Part shown: positions 25,290 to 33,012 of the stretch, piece by piece
Layout: every line of letters starts with the position of its first letter
Numbering within the stretch: the first letter of the stretch is position 1
Source of the DNA: Helicobacteraceae bacterium
GTDB lineage: Bacteria; Campylobacterota; Campylobacteria; Campylobacterales; Sulfurimonadaceae
Direction of reading: 5' to 3'
DNA length: 64,000 bases
Assembly: GCA_947498025.1 (NCBI GenBank)
Contig: CANMJR010000013.1
Span: 1-64,000, forward strand
Program-made: the position numbers and the translations under genes
The notes under the pieces: model-generated
The model's database searches: none
Seen by the model: only the letters and a program-made list of their open reading frames with translations
Told to the model about the DNA's origin: nothing

Positions 25290-25697
25290 ATGAAATTTTT
25301 ACTATTGGCAGCAGTGCTTATTTCGACTCTTTTGAGTGCGGAGATTGATTGGACAAACGATTACAAAAAAGCCCTCACTCAGGCAACTAAAGAGAAAAAA
25401 CAGATTTACATACTTATAACATCAAGCAGTTGCGGATGGTGTAGAAAGTTTGAAAACACAACACTCAAAGATGAGGCAGTTCTTAAACGATTGAAGCAAA
25501 AATTTGTTCTTGTGCATGTGGACAGAGACATAGATGAATTACCGGAAATGTTTAAAATGGAGAGAGTTCCGAGACACTACTTCGTGACCCAGAAAGGCGA
25601 AATTATCCACACATTTATGGGCTACTGGAGCAGCGAGGATTTTAACTCACTTTTGGATGATGTGGACAAAAAAATAATTAAAGGAAATACAATATGA
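25290..25697 (+). CDS. Thioredoxin-like periplasmic protein
   Basis: 135 residues. Short signal peptide 'LLLAAVLISTLLSA', then 'ILITSSSCGWCRKFENTTLK' with a CGWC active site and 'MERVPRHYFVTQKGE' carrying the cis-Pro region. This is the thioredoxin_7/DUF255-type fold. Probably a periplasmic thiol reductant or disulfide handler. Overlaps the ridA start by 4 bases. Confidence 0.85.
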   Translation: MKFLLLAAVLISTLLSAEIDWTNDYKKALTQATKEKKQIYILITSSSCGWCRKFENTTLKDEAVLKRLKQKFVLVHVDRDIDELPEMFKMERVPRHYFVTQKGEIIHTFMGYWSSEDFNSLLDDVDKKIIKGNTI

Positions 25698-26068
25698 AAT
25701 TCGTACAAACAAACAGAGCGCCATCGGCGATAGGACCATACTCTCAGGCGGTTGTGGCAAACGGCATGGTTTACACTTCAGGACAAATTGCACTCACACC
25801 GGAAGGAATAATGCTTGAAAATGATGTTCTAATTCAGACGAAACAGGTTTTAAAAAATCTGAGCGCTGTTTTAGAGGAGGCGGGAAGTTCTTTAGGTGAT
25901 GTACTAAAAACAACCATTTTTTTAGCAGACATGAATGATTTCGCAGCGGTGAATGAAATATATGCGGAAGCTTTTGGCTCACACAAACCGGCTCGTTCAA
26001 CAGTGGCTGTAAAAACTCTGCCAAAAAATGCTTTGGTTGAAATAGACGCGGTGGCTTTGGTTCGATAG
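25694..26068 (+). CDS. ridA: RidA-family enamine/imine deaminase
   Basis: 124 residues, family length. 'IGPYSQAVVANGMVYTSGQI', 'TKQVLKNLSAVLEEAGSS', 'VVKTT'-like 'DVLKTTIFLADMNDFAAVNE' and 'ARSTVAVKTLPKNALVEIDA' contain the signature including the catalytic Arg. Removes reactive enamine or imine intermediates formed by PLP enzymes. End of the lipoprotein-dapE-thioredoxin-ridA operon. Confidence 0.96.
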   Translation: MKFVQTNRAPSAIGPYSQAVVANGMVYTSGQIALTPEGIMLENDVLIQTKQVLKNLSAVLEEAGSSLGDVLKTTIFLADMNDFAAVNEIYAEAFGSHKPARSTVAVKTLPKNALVEIDAVALVR

Positions 26069-26077
26069 TTTAAATAA

Positions 26078-26095
26078 GTTTCATTTTTATGAAAC
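26078..26095. terminator. Hairpin between ridA and MFS gene
   Basis: GTTTCAT and ATGAAAC pair perfectly around TTTT. No T-run follows, so it may be an mRNA end structure rather than an efficient terminator. Confidence 0.35.
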
Positions 26096-26110
26096 CCCAG
26101 AGGCTGCTAC

Positions 26111-27325
26111 ATGAATAAAAATATCTACTATTTAGGATTTGTCAGCCTCTTTACCGATTTAGCTTCAGCGATGATAACTCCTATTCTGCCGATTTACATT
26201 GTTTATGTTCTGCATGACTCCATTGACAAACTCGGTGTTGTCGTTGCCATGGCTACCTTTGTATCCTACTTCTTTAGAATACTCTTTGGGTACCTGAGCG
26301 ACAAATATCAAATTACAAAACCCTTTATTCTAGTTGGTTATCTCCTCTCCGCCATCACAAAACCGCTTTTTGCTTTTTCATCTTCCTTCGCGAATATCGC
26401 CATTTTACAGTCCACTGAGCGATTAGGCAAAGCAATACGAAGCGCCCCAAAAGATACATTAATCTCCTACTATGCCAAAGAAAACGAGAGCGGAAAAACT
26501 TTTGGATTTCATAAAACAATGGATATTGCAGGGGAACTCTTCGGTGCAACCCTGATTTTTCTTATATTCTATTTGTATGGCGACAGCGTAGAGGTGTTCA
26601 AAAATATATTTTTACTCACTTTTATCCCCAGTTTGCTCGGTGTTTTAATCGTCTGGTTTTTGGTAGAGGATTCAGTGCCAAAAAAAGGAGCTGTGAAATA
26701 TGAGTTTCAAAAGGCGGATTACAAACTTTTCCCTCTTTTGTTTAGCTACTTCTTCTTTATTTTCTTTATATTCAGTGATGCTTTTTTCATAATTATTGCA
26801 AAAGAGAGCGGCTATATCACGGTTTTTATTCCGCTATTTGTGATAGTTTTGACACTTACCCAAACGCTTTGCAGCTACTGTTTTGGTGTGATGAATGATA
26901 AAAAAAGCAGTGCATTTGTGCTCAAACTCTCTTACCTTTTCGGTATTTTCTCCATTGTGGCACTCATGTTCAATCTTTTATGGATAGGATTTATATTTTT
27001 GGGAATATTCACAGTCGCTTCGCTCAACGCGACAAGAAGCTACATCTCGGCAAATGCAATAAACAAAGCATCAATATACGGTATATTTTATGCAGGTATC
27101 GCACTTTTCAGCTCACTCGGCGCATTAAGTATCGGCTATATTTGGCACTATTTCGGGCAGAGTCATGCCCTCTATTTTTCACTCATCGGGATGATGATTG
27201 TATTTATAATTTCACTGCTAAAAATTGATAAGAAAAGGGATGGAACTTTAGCCCAATTAAAACATATCTATTTTCAAATGAAATTTGGAAATGAGAAAAG
27301 TGGAGATTCATTCTCAAGGGTGTAG
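26111..27325 (+). CDS. Major facilitator superfamily transporter
   Basis: 404 residues with about 12 hydrophobic segments. The cytoplasmic loop motif after helix 2 reads 'FRILFGYLSDKYQITKP', an MFS motif A, and 'ERLGKAIRSAPKDTLISYYA' follows helix 4. Substrate unknown. The last residues (KSGDSFSRV) are encoded by copy 1 of a short dispersed repeat, so the C-terminal tail appears to be acquired sequence. Confidence 0.85.
   Translation: MNKNIYYLGFVSLFTDLASAMITPILPIYIVYVLHDSIDKLGVVVAMATFVSYFFRILFGYLSDKYQITKPFILVGYLLSAITKPLFAFSSSFANIAILQSTERLGKAIRSAPKDTLISYYAKENESGKTFGFHKTMDIAGELFGATLIFLIFYLYGDSVEVFKNIFLLTFIPSLLGVLIVWFLVEDSVPKKGAVKYEFQKADYKLFPLLFSYFFFIFFIFSDAFFIIIAKESGYITVFIPLFVIVLTLTQTLCSYCFGVMNDKKSSAFVLKLSYLFGIFSIVALMFNLLWIGFIFLGIFTVASLNATRSYISANAINKASIYGIFYAGIALFSSLGALSIGYIWHYFGQSHALYFSLIGMMIVFIISLLKIDKKRDGTLAQLKHIYFQMKFGNEKSGDSFSRV
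27296..27323 (+). repeat. Short dispersed repeat, copy 1
   Basis: AAAAGTGGAGATTCATTCTC followed by AAGGGTGT. Lies at the 3' end of the MFS gene, in frame. Shares the core AAGTGGAGATTYATTYWCAR with three other copies at 28.2, 29.1 and 30.2 kb. Confidence 0.8.
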
Positions 27326-27344
27326 ATACTAATGGAGATTTTAA

Positions 27345-28127
27345 ATGTTCAAAATACTTTTATTTTTACTGCTAATTACTAACATGTCACTTTTGGCAAA
27401 AGATTATAAATTAGACTTAGGTCTTGGCGTTGGTTCGCTGTATTATCCAAATTACATCAGTTCTAAATCAACACAAATCTTAACACTTCCATTGCCATAT
27501 ATACGATATAAAGGGGATTATTTTCGTATTGACGAGAACGGAATAAGCGGAAAACTTTTTGGAATAGACGGATTGAGACTCGATTTGAGTGTCAGCGGTT
27601 CTCTGCCTGCAACCAGTGAAAAAAACGGTGTCAGAGAAGGTATGCCCGACTTAGACTTAACAGGTGAAGTCGGTTTCCAACTCACATATAAACTTTTTCA
27701 CAAGGGAGTAAGTAAATTAGAATTTGAGTTTCCACTCCGCGCTGTTTTATCTACGGATTTTACAAACATTCAATACCAAGGCATAGTCTCAAATCCTCAG
27801 TTAAAGTACTCATTAGGTTATACGCATCTTTCATGGACACTGAGAAGCGGCGTCATGTTAGCCGATGAAAATTACAACAGTTATTATTATGAAGTAGCAG
27901 ATAAATATGCAACTCCCTCAAGACCTGCATATGATGCAAAGGGTGGTTTTAGCGGTATTAGAAACAGAATAGGCATGACTTACAAAGAGGGCAATTGGTG
28001 GTATGGAGCGTTCATCTCTCACTTTAATATTAACAATGCCGTATTTAAAGATTCGCCACTCGTTCAAACATATGATGCCACATACGCAGGTGTTTCGGTT
28101 GCTTATATATTTTATACTCAGGATTAG
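27345..28127 (+). CDS. MipA/OmpV-family outer-membrane protein
   Basis: 260 residues. Signal peptide 'ILLFLLLITNMSLLA' and then alternating beta strands: 'KLDLGLGVGSLYYPNYISSK', 'LPLPYIRYKGDYFRID', 'GLRLDLSVSGSLPATSEKN', ending 'AGVSVAYIFYTQD' with a barrel-like end. This is the MipA/OmpV pattern. Follows the MFS gene by 19 bases. An outer-membrane beta barrel; exact role unclear. Confidence 0.82.
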   Translation: MFKILLFLLLITNMSLLAKDYKLDLGLGVGSLYYPNYISSKSTQILTLPLPYIRYKGDYFRIDENGISGKLFGIDGLRLDLSVSGSLPATSEKNGVREGMPDLDLTGEVGFQLTYKLFHKGVSKLEFEFPLRAVLSTDFTNIQYQGIVSNPQLKYSLGYTHLSWTLRSGVMLADENYNSYYYEVADKYATPSRPAYDAKGGFSGIRNRIGMTYKEGNWWYGAFISHFNINNAVFKDSPLVQTYDATYAGVSVAYIFYTQD

Positions 28128-28224
28128 AGTTTGTTGAATTTTATTAAGTTCAGCTGCATAAACTTTTCAAAAAATACAGATAAACATTATATTGAGATGC
28201 TTTAGCAGAGGATTGAATGAGGAA

Positions 28225-28256
28225 AAAAGTGGAGATTTATTTACAGGGGAGGGTGT
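28225..28256 (+). repeat. Short dispersed repeat, copy 2
   Basis: AAAAGTGGAGATTTATTTAC followed by AGGGGAGGGTGT; compared with the others it has a small insertion in the G-run. Non-coding, between mipA-like gene and MNT/HepT pair. Confidence 0.8.
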
Positions 28257-28291
28257 AACTTCTTATAATCCTCAATTATTCTGATGTGTGT

Positions 28292-28297
28292 TATAAT
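28292..28297 (+). promoter_or_regulatory. -10 box of second MNT/HepT operon
   Basis: TATAAT preceded by 'gtgtgt', 30 bases before the ATG. Very similar to the box at 15911 before the other MNT gene (both TATAATCA). Confidence 0.55.
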
Positions 28298-28327
28298 CAA
28301 AAAACAAGATTTTAAGGGGTTTTACAG

Positions 28328-28630
28328 ATGACAAAGATTCAAATTTTAGAGTATCTCAAAAGCAAAAAAGAAGAACTTTATAAAAAATATGGCGTTATAT
28401 CTTTGGGTTTGTATGGAAGTTATGCGAGAGATGAAGCTACTCAAAATAGCGATGTTGATATATTTTACGAAAGAGACAGCGGTTTTGAGCTAGAAAGCGG
28501 ATTAGAGTTTTTAAGTATTGATAAACAACTGGCAGATGATTTGCATGTCTCAAAAGTGGATTTTGTCTCACTCTCTTTTATGAACCCCATCATAAAGCAC
28601 TATGCAAAAAAAGATTTTATTTATGTATGA
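28328..28630 (+). CDS. mntA: MntA-type nucleotidyltransferase antitoxin
   Basis: 100 residues. 'LGLYGSYARDEATQNSDVDI' has the GSx10DxD signature of minimal nucleotidyltransferases. In MntA/HepT systems MntA inactivates the RNase by adding AMP to a tyrosine next to the catalytic motif. Overlaps hepT by 4 bases. Confidence 0.88.
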   Translation: MTKIQILEYLKSKKEELYKKYGVISLGLYGSYARDEATQNSDVDIFYERDSGFELESGLEFLSIDKQLADDLHVSKVDFVSLSFMNPIIKHYAKKDFIYV

Positions 28631-29049
28631 TGCAAAGAATCTCATCTATATCTTTAACCATGTTGGAGTGCATAGAAAAAACTTGGATTTATACAGAGGA
28701 GTTTAAAAATCCGAGTGATTTTATTTGGGCAAATGAGCAAAAAGAGTTAAATGCAACTATCTCACTTTTTATAGCCATCGGTGAAGAAGCTAAAAAAATT
28801 GACGAATCCTTAAAAGAGGCGGTAAGTTGTGATTTATCTTGGAGAGATATAGCAGGTCTTAGAGACAAAATCTCACATGATTACAGAGGTGTAGATGCCG
28901 ATATATTGTGGGCTGTAATTTATAAAGACCTACAAAAATTAAAAACAACTTTGATAGAAATGACCAATAAAATAAATCCTCCCAAAGAACTACTAAAAGA
29001 GTTTTTAGCAACCCCGCATTATAAGCACATTCAATATTTGATTTTTTAG
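28627..29049 (+). CDS. hepT: HepT-type RNase toxin (DUF86/HEPN)
   Basis: 140 residues. 'IAGLRDKISHDYRGVDADIL' contains the Rx4H motif (RDKISH) followed by the Tyr that MntA enzymes AMPylate in studied systems. 'FIAIGEEAKKIDESLKEAV' is the typical preceding helix. Belongs to the DUF86/HepT family. Directly coupled to mntA. The gene pair is bounded by copies 2 and 3 of the dispersed repeat. Confidence 0.9.
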   Translation: MMQRISSISLTMLECIEKTWIYTEEFKNPSDFIWANEQKELNATISLFIAIGEEAKKIDESLKEAVSCDLSWRDIAGLRDKISHDYRGVDADILWAVIYKDLQKLKTTLIEMTNKINPPKELLKEFLATPHYKHIQYLIF

Positions 29050-29057
29050 AAATTTAA

Positions 29058-29085
29058 AAAAGTGGAGATTCATTCACAGGGGTGT
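29058..29085 (+). repeat. Short dispersed repeat, copy 3
   Basis: AAAAGTGGAGATTCATTCAC followed by AGGGGTGT, 8 bases after the hepT stop codon. Closest in sequence to copy 1. Confidence 0.8.
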
Positions 29086-29188
29086 GGATTTGTGAATTTT
29101 TACAGAAGGTGTAAATTAAGGAAGTCAAATTAAACCATACTTTAATACTAAAAAGATAAAATTAACTTATAAAATATAAAGGGAATGA

Positions 29189-29935
29189 ATGGTAGATAAT
29201 AATACATCATTAATAACGCTAGAAATAGCTATGAGTAGGTTAAACTGGTATATTGGTGTCAGTATTGTGGCGAGTGCTATATCTGTTATAGCGATAGTAA
29301 TTAGTTTCATATCTAGCAGAAACCAACTTAAAGCTAATCATGATTGGAACAGAAGGTCTTTTACAACTCAACAGCTAAAAGATTTTATCACAAGATTGTC
29401 TTCTATTAGAGATGAGCTTGATAGATTAACAACACCAACCATTACTACTGAATGTGTAGATGGAAAAATGATTGAAACTACAAAAAATGAAGTTATAAAA
29501 AATGATGAAGGTAAATTTATAAACTTTACGGATAGATTGTTACTATACAAAAATTTAACTTCTGATGAAGTTCATAAGTGGGTTTGTAAAGGAAGCCCAA
29601 CTAGCTCTTCAGGTTATGAAAAAACGGCTGTTGGTGATGGTAAGCCATGCAAAACTACAAATAATGGTGAAATTATAGTAAATAATTTGCTTGAATTTAT
29701 TAGCATATATGAACAGATAGCTATCGGTCTATTAAATAAAGTTTTTGATGAGAAAATTATATGTGACACTCTAAAAAGCCCTATTAAAGGAAATTATGAA
29801 TTTTATAAGGAATATATACAACACAGAAGGGATAAACATCAAGATGACAACTTTGCAGAGTCATTTAAGCAAATGTATATAAAATTTTGGGGCGAGGCTT
29901 TAACTGGGGATGAAAGAAAAAAAACAGAGGGATAA
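29189..29935 (+). CDS. Single-pass membrane protein of unknown function (DUF4760-like)
   Basis: 248 residues. One N-terminal membrane helix ('IGVSIVASAISVIAIVISFI', residues ~28-47) with a basic cytoplasmic start 'SSRNQLKANHDWNRRSF'. The C-terminal domain contains 'NNLLEFISIYEQIAIGLLNK' and 'YEFYKEYIQHRRDK', resembling DUF4760-type proteins. AT-rich, alone, set between repeat copies 3 and 4. Accessory gene; function unknown, defence is possible but unsupported. Confidence 0.5.
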   Translation: MVDNNTSLITLEIAMSRLNWYIGVSIVASAISVIAIVISFISSRNQLKANHDWNRRSFTTQQLKDFITRLSSIRDELDRLTTPTITTECVDGKMIETTKNEVIKNDEGKFINFTDRLLLYKNLTSDEVHKWVCKGSPTSSSGYEKTAVGDGKPCKTTNNGEIIVNNLLEFISIYEQIAIGLLNKVFDEKIICDTLKSPIKGNYEFYKEYIQHRRDKHQDDNFAESFKQMYIKFWGEALTGDERKKTEG

Positions 29936-29946
29936 TCCCCCCTCTG
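29925..29946 (+). terminator. Hairpin at end of the DUF4760-like gene
   Basis: CAGAGGG (overlapping the last codons) pairs with CCCTCTG, followed by 'ctaattatactctt'. A modest Rho-independent terminator candidate. Confidence 0.5.
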
Positions 29947-30150
29947 CTAATTATACTCTTGTTACATCTTGCATAATTACAATCTCCAATTCTTATGAGA
30001 GCTAACTAAAACTTAGCGCATAGAACAAAACACTTCTCATTAAAATGTAGCAAAGACCATTCCAACACAAAAGAAAATATAAATTTTTCCCGGGAAAATC
30101 CTTGTTTTCGAGTCTGATTGTAACACATGTTTCTTAAATATACATAATAA

Positions 30151-30180
30151 TTACACAATAGTTATATCATTGTTGTGTAA
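30151..30180. promoter_or_regulatory. Inverted repeat, possible operator
   Basis: TTACACAA and TTGTGTAA are perfect 8-base arms separated by 14 AT-rich bases, about 150 bases before the efflux operon. Could be a two-site operator or a cruciform; no regulator gene is adjacent. Confidence 0.35.
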
Positions 30181-30225
30181 TAGTACAATGGACTACACGT
30201 AAAAATTGTATTATATATTTGTTTG

Positions 30226-30254
30226 ACATCCCTTGTAAATAAATCTCCACTTTT
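30226..30254 (-). repeat. Short dispersed repeat, copy 4 (inverted)
   Basis: Read on the minus strand: AAAAGTGGAGATTTATTTAC followed by AAGGGATGT. Opposite orientation to copies 1-3, closing the accessory stretch just before the ABC efflux operon. Confidence 0.8.
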
Positions 30255-30301
30255 CAAAACTTCAGAATATTCTCTCCATATTTCACAAATAAAAAATGAG
30301 A

Positions 30302-30307
30302 TATAAT
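30302..30307 (+). promoter_or_regulatory. -10 box of ABC efflux operon
   Basis: TATAAT 26 bases before the ATG at 30334; an ACGAGGAG ribosome-binding site lies between. Confidence 0.5.
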
Positions 30308-30333
30308 TATCAGCATATGAACGAGGAGTTTTT

Positions 30334-31302
30334 ATGAGTAAATATTTTTTAATTGTTTTGATAATTGTAACACTTGGCGGTTGTTCTAAGAAAGAGAACG
30401 GAGAGCTTAAATTTTACGGAAATATTGATGTAAGAACGGTCTCTTTGGCTTTTGAAGTGGGCGGTAAGATTAATACTGTCAACCTTGATGAGGGGCAGAA
30501 GGTTAAAAAAGGCGATACCATTGCTACGATTGATGGCGCACTTTATAAAGAGTATCTCAATCAGATAAATGCTCAAGTTGAGATGCAAAAAGCGCAGCTT
30601 CAAAAGCTTGAAAAAGGCTACAGAGCAGAAGAGATTGAAAAAGCAAAAGCTACCATGGAACAGAAAAAAGTTCTGATGCAAAATGATAAAAATGCGTATT
30701 TGAGGTACGAAAAACTTTATAAATCAAACTCCGTTTCGCAGGAAAAGTTTGATGATATAAAAACGGCATACGGGAGTTCAAACGCACTTTACATGTATGC
30801 AAAAAGCAGTTATGAACTTCTGCAAAACGGCTATGAAAAAGAGGATATTTTAGGGGCAAAAGCACAGCTCGACTCTTTAATGGCACAAAAAAATCAGAGC
30901 CAAAAACATCTTGATGATACAACTCTCTATGCACCTGCAAACGGGACACTTTTGAGCAGAATATATGAGGTTGGTTCTATCGTTAATCCTTCGCAGGTGG
31001 TTGTTGAGATTGCAAAAGAGGATGAGTATTGGGCGAGAAGTTATATCTCCGAAAAATATTTGGGATTGATAAAGCAGGGGATGAAGGCTTTGGTTTACAC
31101 GGACGGCGGACAGAGTTACGAAGGTGTCGTGAGCTTTATCTCACCTTTAGCTGAATTTACTCCAAAGAGCGTGCAGACAGAGGATTTGAGAACGGATTTG
31201 GTCTACAGATTCAGAATCATTTTAAACGCACATGACGACAGGATAAAGCAGGGAATGCCGGTGACCATCAAGTTTCCTGAACTCAAATCAGATAAAAAAT
31301 AA
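30334..31302 (+). CDS. Lipid-anchored membrane-fusion protein of ABC efflux system (YbhG-like)
   Basis: 322 residues. A lipoprotein signal peptide with 'TLGGC' (Cys16). The MFP layout follows: 'VNLDEGQKVKKGDTIATIDG' (lipoyl half), coiled-coil ~70-190, 'TTLYAPANGTLLSRIYEVGS' (second half) and 'RIKQGMPVTIKFPE' at the end. It would link the ABC exporter to an outer-membrane channel. First gene of a four-gene operon with ATPase and two permeases. Confidence 0.9.
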   Translation: MSKYFLIVLIIVTLGGCSKKENGELKFYGNIDVRTVSLAFEVGGKINTVNLDEGQKVKKGDTIATIDGALYKEYLNQINAQVEMQKAQLQKLEKGYRAEEIEKAKATMEQKKVLMQNDKNAYLRYEKLYKSNSVSQEKFDDIKTAYGSSNALYMYAKSSYELLQNGYEKEDILGAKAQLDSLMAQKNQSQKHLDDTTLYAPANGTLLSRIYEVGSIVNPSQVVVEIAKEDEYWARSYISEKYLGLIKQGMKALVYTDGGQSYEGVVSFISPLAEFTPKSVQTEDLRTDLVYRFRIILNAHDDRIKQGMPVTIKFPELKSDKK

Positions 31303-31311
31303 GTATTTCAG

Positions 31312-33012
31312 ATGCCCTTAGTAGTAGCGAAAAATCTGACAAAATTTTTTGAGAGTATCAAGGCTGTTGACGGCATTAATTTGAAGGTTTTGAGAGGAAA
31401 AATTACGGGGCTCGTGGGACCTGACGGCGCCGGAAAAACTACACTTATAAGGCTTATGGCAGGCTTGCTTATTCAAGACGGCGGAGAGCTGAGCGTGCTT
31501 GGTCTGCACATGCCAAAAGATACCTTTGAAGTGCAGTCGCTCATAGGGTACATGCCTCAAAAATTTGGTCTCTATGAGGATTTGAGCGTAGAGGAAAATT
31601 TAAACCTCTATGCAAACCTGCAATCCATTGACAAAAAAATCCAAGGGCATAGAATAGATGAGCTTTTGGAGTTCACTTCACTGACTCCCTTTAAATTTTT
31701 TTTGGCTGGTGAACTTTCGGGCGGTATGAAACAGAAGCTGGGATTGGCATGTGCTTTGATTAAAAAACCGCAACTTCTGCTTTTGGATGAGCCTGGGGTA
31801 GGGGTTGACCCAATCTCAAGGCGTGAACTTTGGCGCATGGTAAAAGAGCTTATAAGTGAGGATGTAGGCGTTGTTTGGAGTACCGCATATTTGGATGAAG
31901 CGTCACACTTTGATGATGTAATACTGCTGAGCGAAGGGAAGATTCTTTTTCAGGGTAAGCCGAAAAAACTGACCGATACGATGCAGGGCAGAGTATTTAA
32001 AATAGTCGGAGATATAAAAGACAAAAGAAAAACCCTGAAGCTCTCTCTTTCACATGAGAGCGTGCGAGACGGCATAATTCTGGGCAATAAAATAAAACTC
32101 ATCTGTGATGCAAAAGAGCATTTGCCGCGCCTTGAAGAGATAGAAGCGCAGAACTGCAGATACGAGGATGAAAACCCTAATTTTGAAGATGGTTTTATCA
32201 ACATACTCGGCGGAAATTTTGACGGAACTTCCGCTTTGGCAAATCAGATGCAAGAGATACTGCCCACAACTCAGTTCGTCATAGAGGCAAAAAATCTTAC
32301 TAAAAAGTTCGGTTCATTTGTAGCTGCGGAGAGTGTGAATTTTGAGATAAAGAGAGGGGAGATTTTCGGATTTCTGGGACCAAACGGAGCCGGAAAATCT
32401 ACAACCTTTAAAATGCTATGTGGACTTATGACTCCAACGAGCGGGATCTCCTATGTTTTGGGGCAAAGCCTTGAAAAATCATCCTATAAATCAAGGGCAA
32501 AAATCGGCTACATGTCTCAGAAATTCTCTCTTTACGGAGATATATCCGTACTTGAAAATTTGAGATTTTTTGCAGGTGTTTATGAATTAAAGGGAAAAAT
32601 AAAAGAGAAAAAAATAGCAGACATGTTAGATATTTTTGATTTGAAAAAGTATCAAAAAACGGCTTCAAAAAATTTGCCGCTTGGATACAAACAGAGACTC
32701 TCTTTGGCATGTGCCGTAATGCATGACCCGGCTGTTCTCTTTTTGGATGAGCCGACCTCAGGCGTTGACCCAATCACAAGAAGAGAGTTTTGGAACCACA
32801 TCTATGCCATGGTGCAAAAAGGGATGACGATTATGGTGACAACCCATTTTATGGATGAGGCTGAGTATTGCGACCGCATCGCTTTGATTTACAAAGGCGC
32901 TTCCATTGCTTTGGGAACACCGCATAGTTTGATTGAACAAGTCTCGGAAGATGCGACCATGGAAGAGGCATTTATAGAACTCATAAAAAGAAGTGACAAT
33001 GCAGAGACTTAG
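31312..33012 (+). CDS. Tandem ABC ATPase of multidrug-type exporter (YbhF-like)
   Basis: 566 residues with two full nucleotide-binding domains. Domain 1: 'GLVGPDGAGKTTLIRLMAGL', 'LSGGMKQKLGLACAL', 'LLLLDEPGVGVDP'. Domain 2: 'GFLGPNGAGKSTTFKMLCGL', 'LPLGYKQRLSLACAV' (signature varied to LPLGY), 'AVLFLDEPTSGVDP'. Fused twin ATPases are characteristic of YbhF. Its 3' end overlaps the first permease gene by 20 bases. Confidence 0.93.
   Translation: MPLVVAKNLTKFFESIKAVDGINLKVLRGKITGLVGPDGAGKTTLIRLMAGLLIQDGGELSVLGLHMPKDTFEVQSLIGYMPQKFGLYEDLSVEENLNLYANLQSIDKKIQGHRIDELLEFTSLTPFKFFLAGELSGGMKQKLGLACALIKKPQLLLLDEPGVGVDPISRRELWRMVKELISEDVGVVWSTAYLDEASHFDDVILLSEGKILFQGKPKKLTDTMQGRVFKIVGDIKDKRKTLKLSLSHESVRDGIILGNKIKLICDAKEHLPRLEEIEAQNCRYEDENPNFEDGFINILGGNFDGTSALANQMQEILPTTQFVIEAKNLTKKFGSFVAAESVNFEIKRGEIFGFLGPNGAGKSTTFKMLCGLMTPTSGISYVLGQSLEKSSYKSRAKIGYMSQKFSLYGDISVLENLRFFAGVYELKGKIKEKKIADMLDIFDLKKYQKTASKNLPLGYKQRLSLACAVMHDPAVLFLDEPTSGVDPITRREFWNHIYAMVQKGMTIMVTTHFMDEAEYCDRIALIYKGASIALGTPHSLIEQVSEDATMEEAFIELIKRSDNAET

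Larger units (their letters stand above)
29936..30333. other. Non-coding spacer before the efflux operon
   Basis: About 400 bases with no supported gene. It contains the tail of a hairpin, a long-spaced perfect palindrome (30151-30180), an inverted copy of the dispersed repeat (30226-30254) and the efflux promoter at 30302. Confidence 0.6.

Noticed and set aside
26078-26095. Hairpin after ridA as a strong terminator
   Set aside because: Perfect 7-bp stem but no T-run; kept only as a weak structure.
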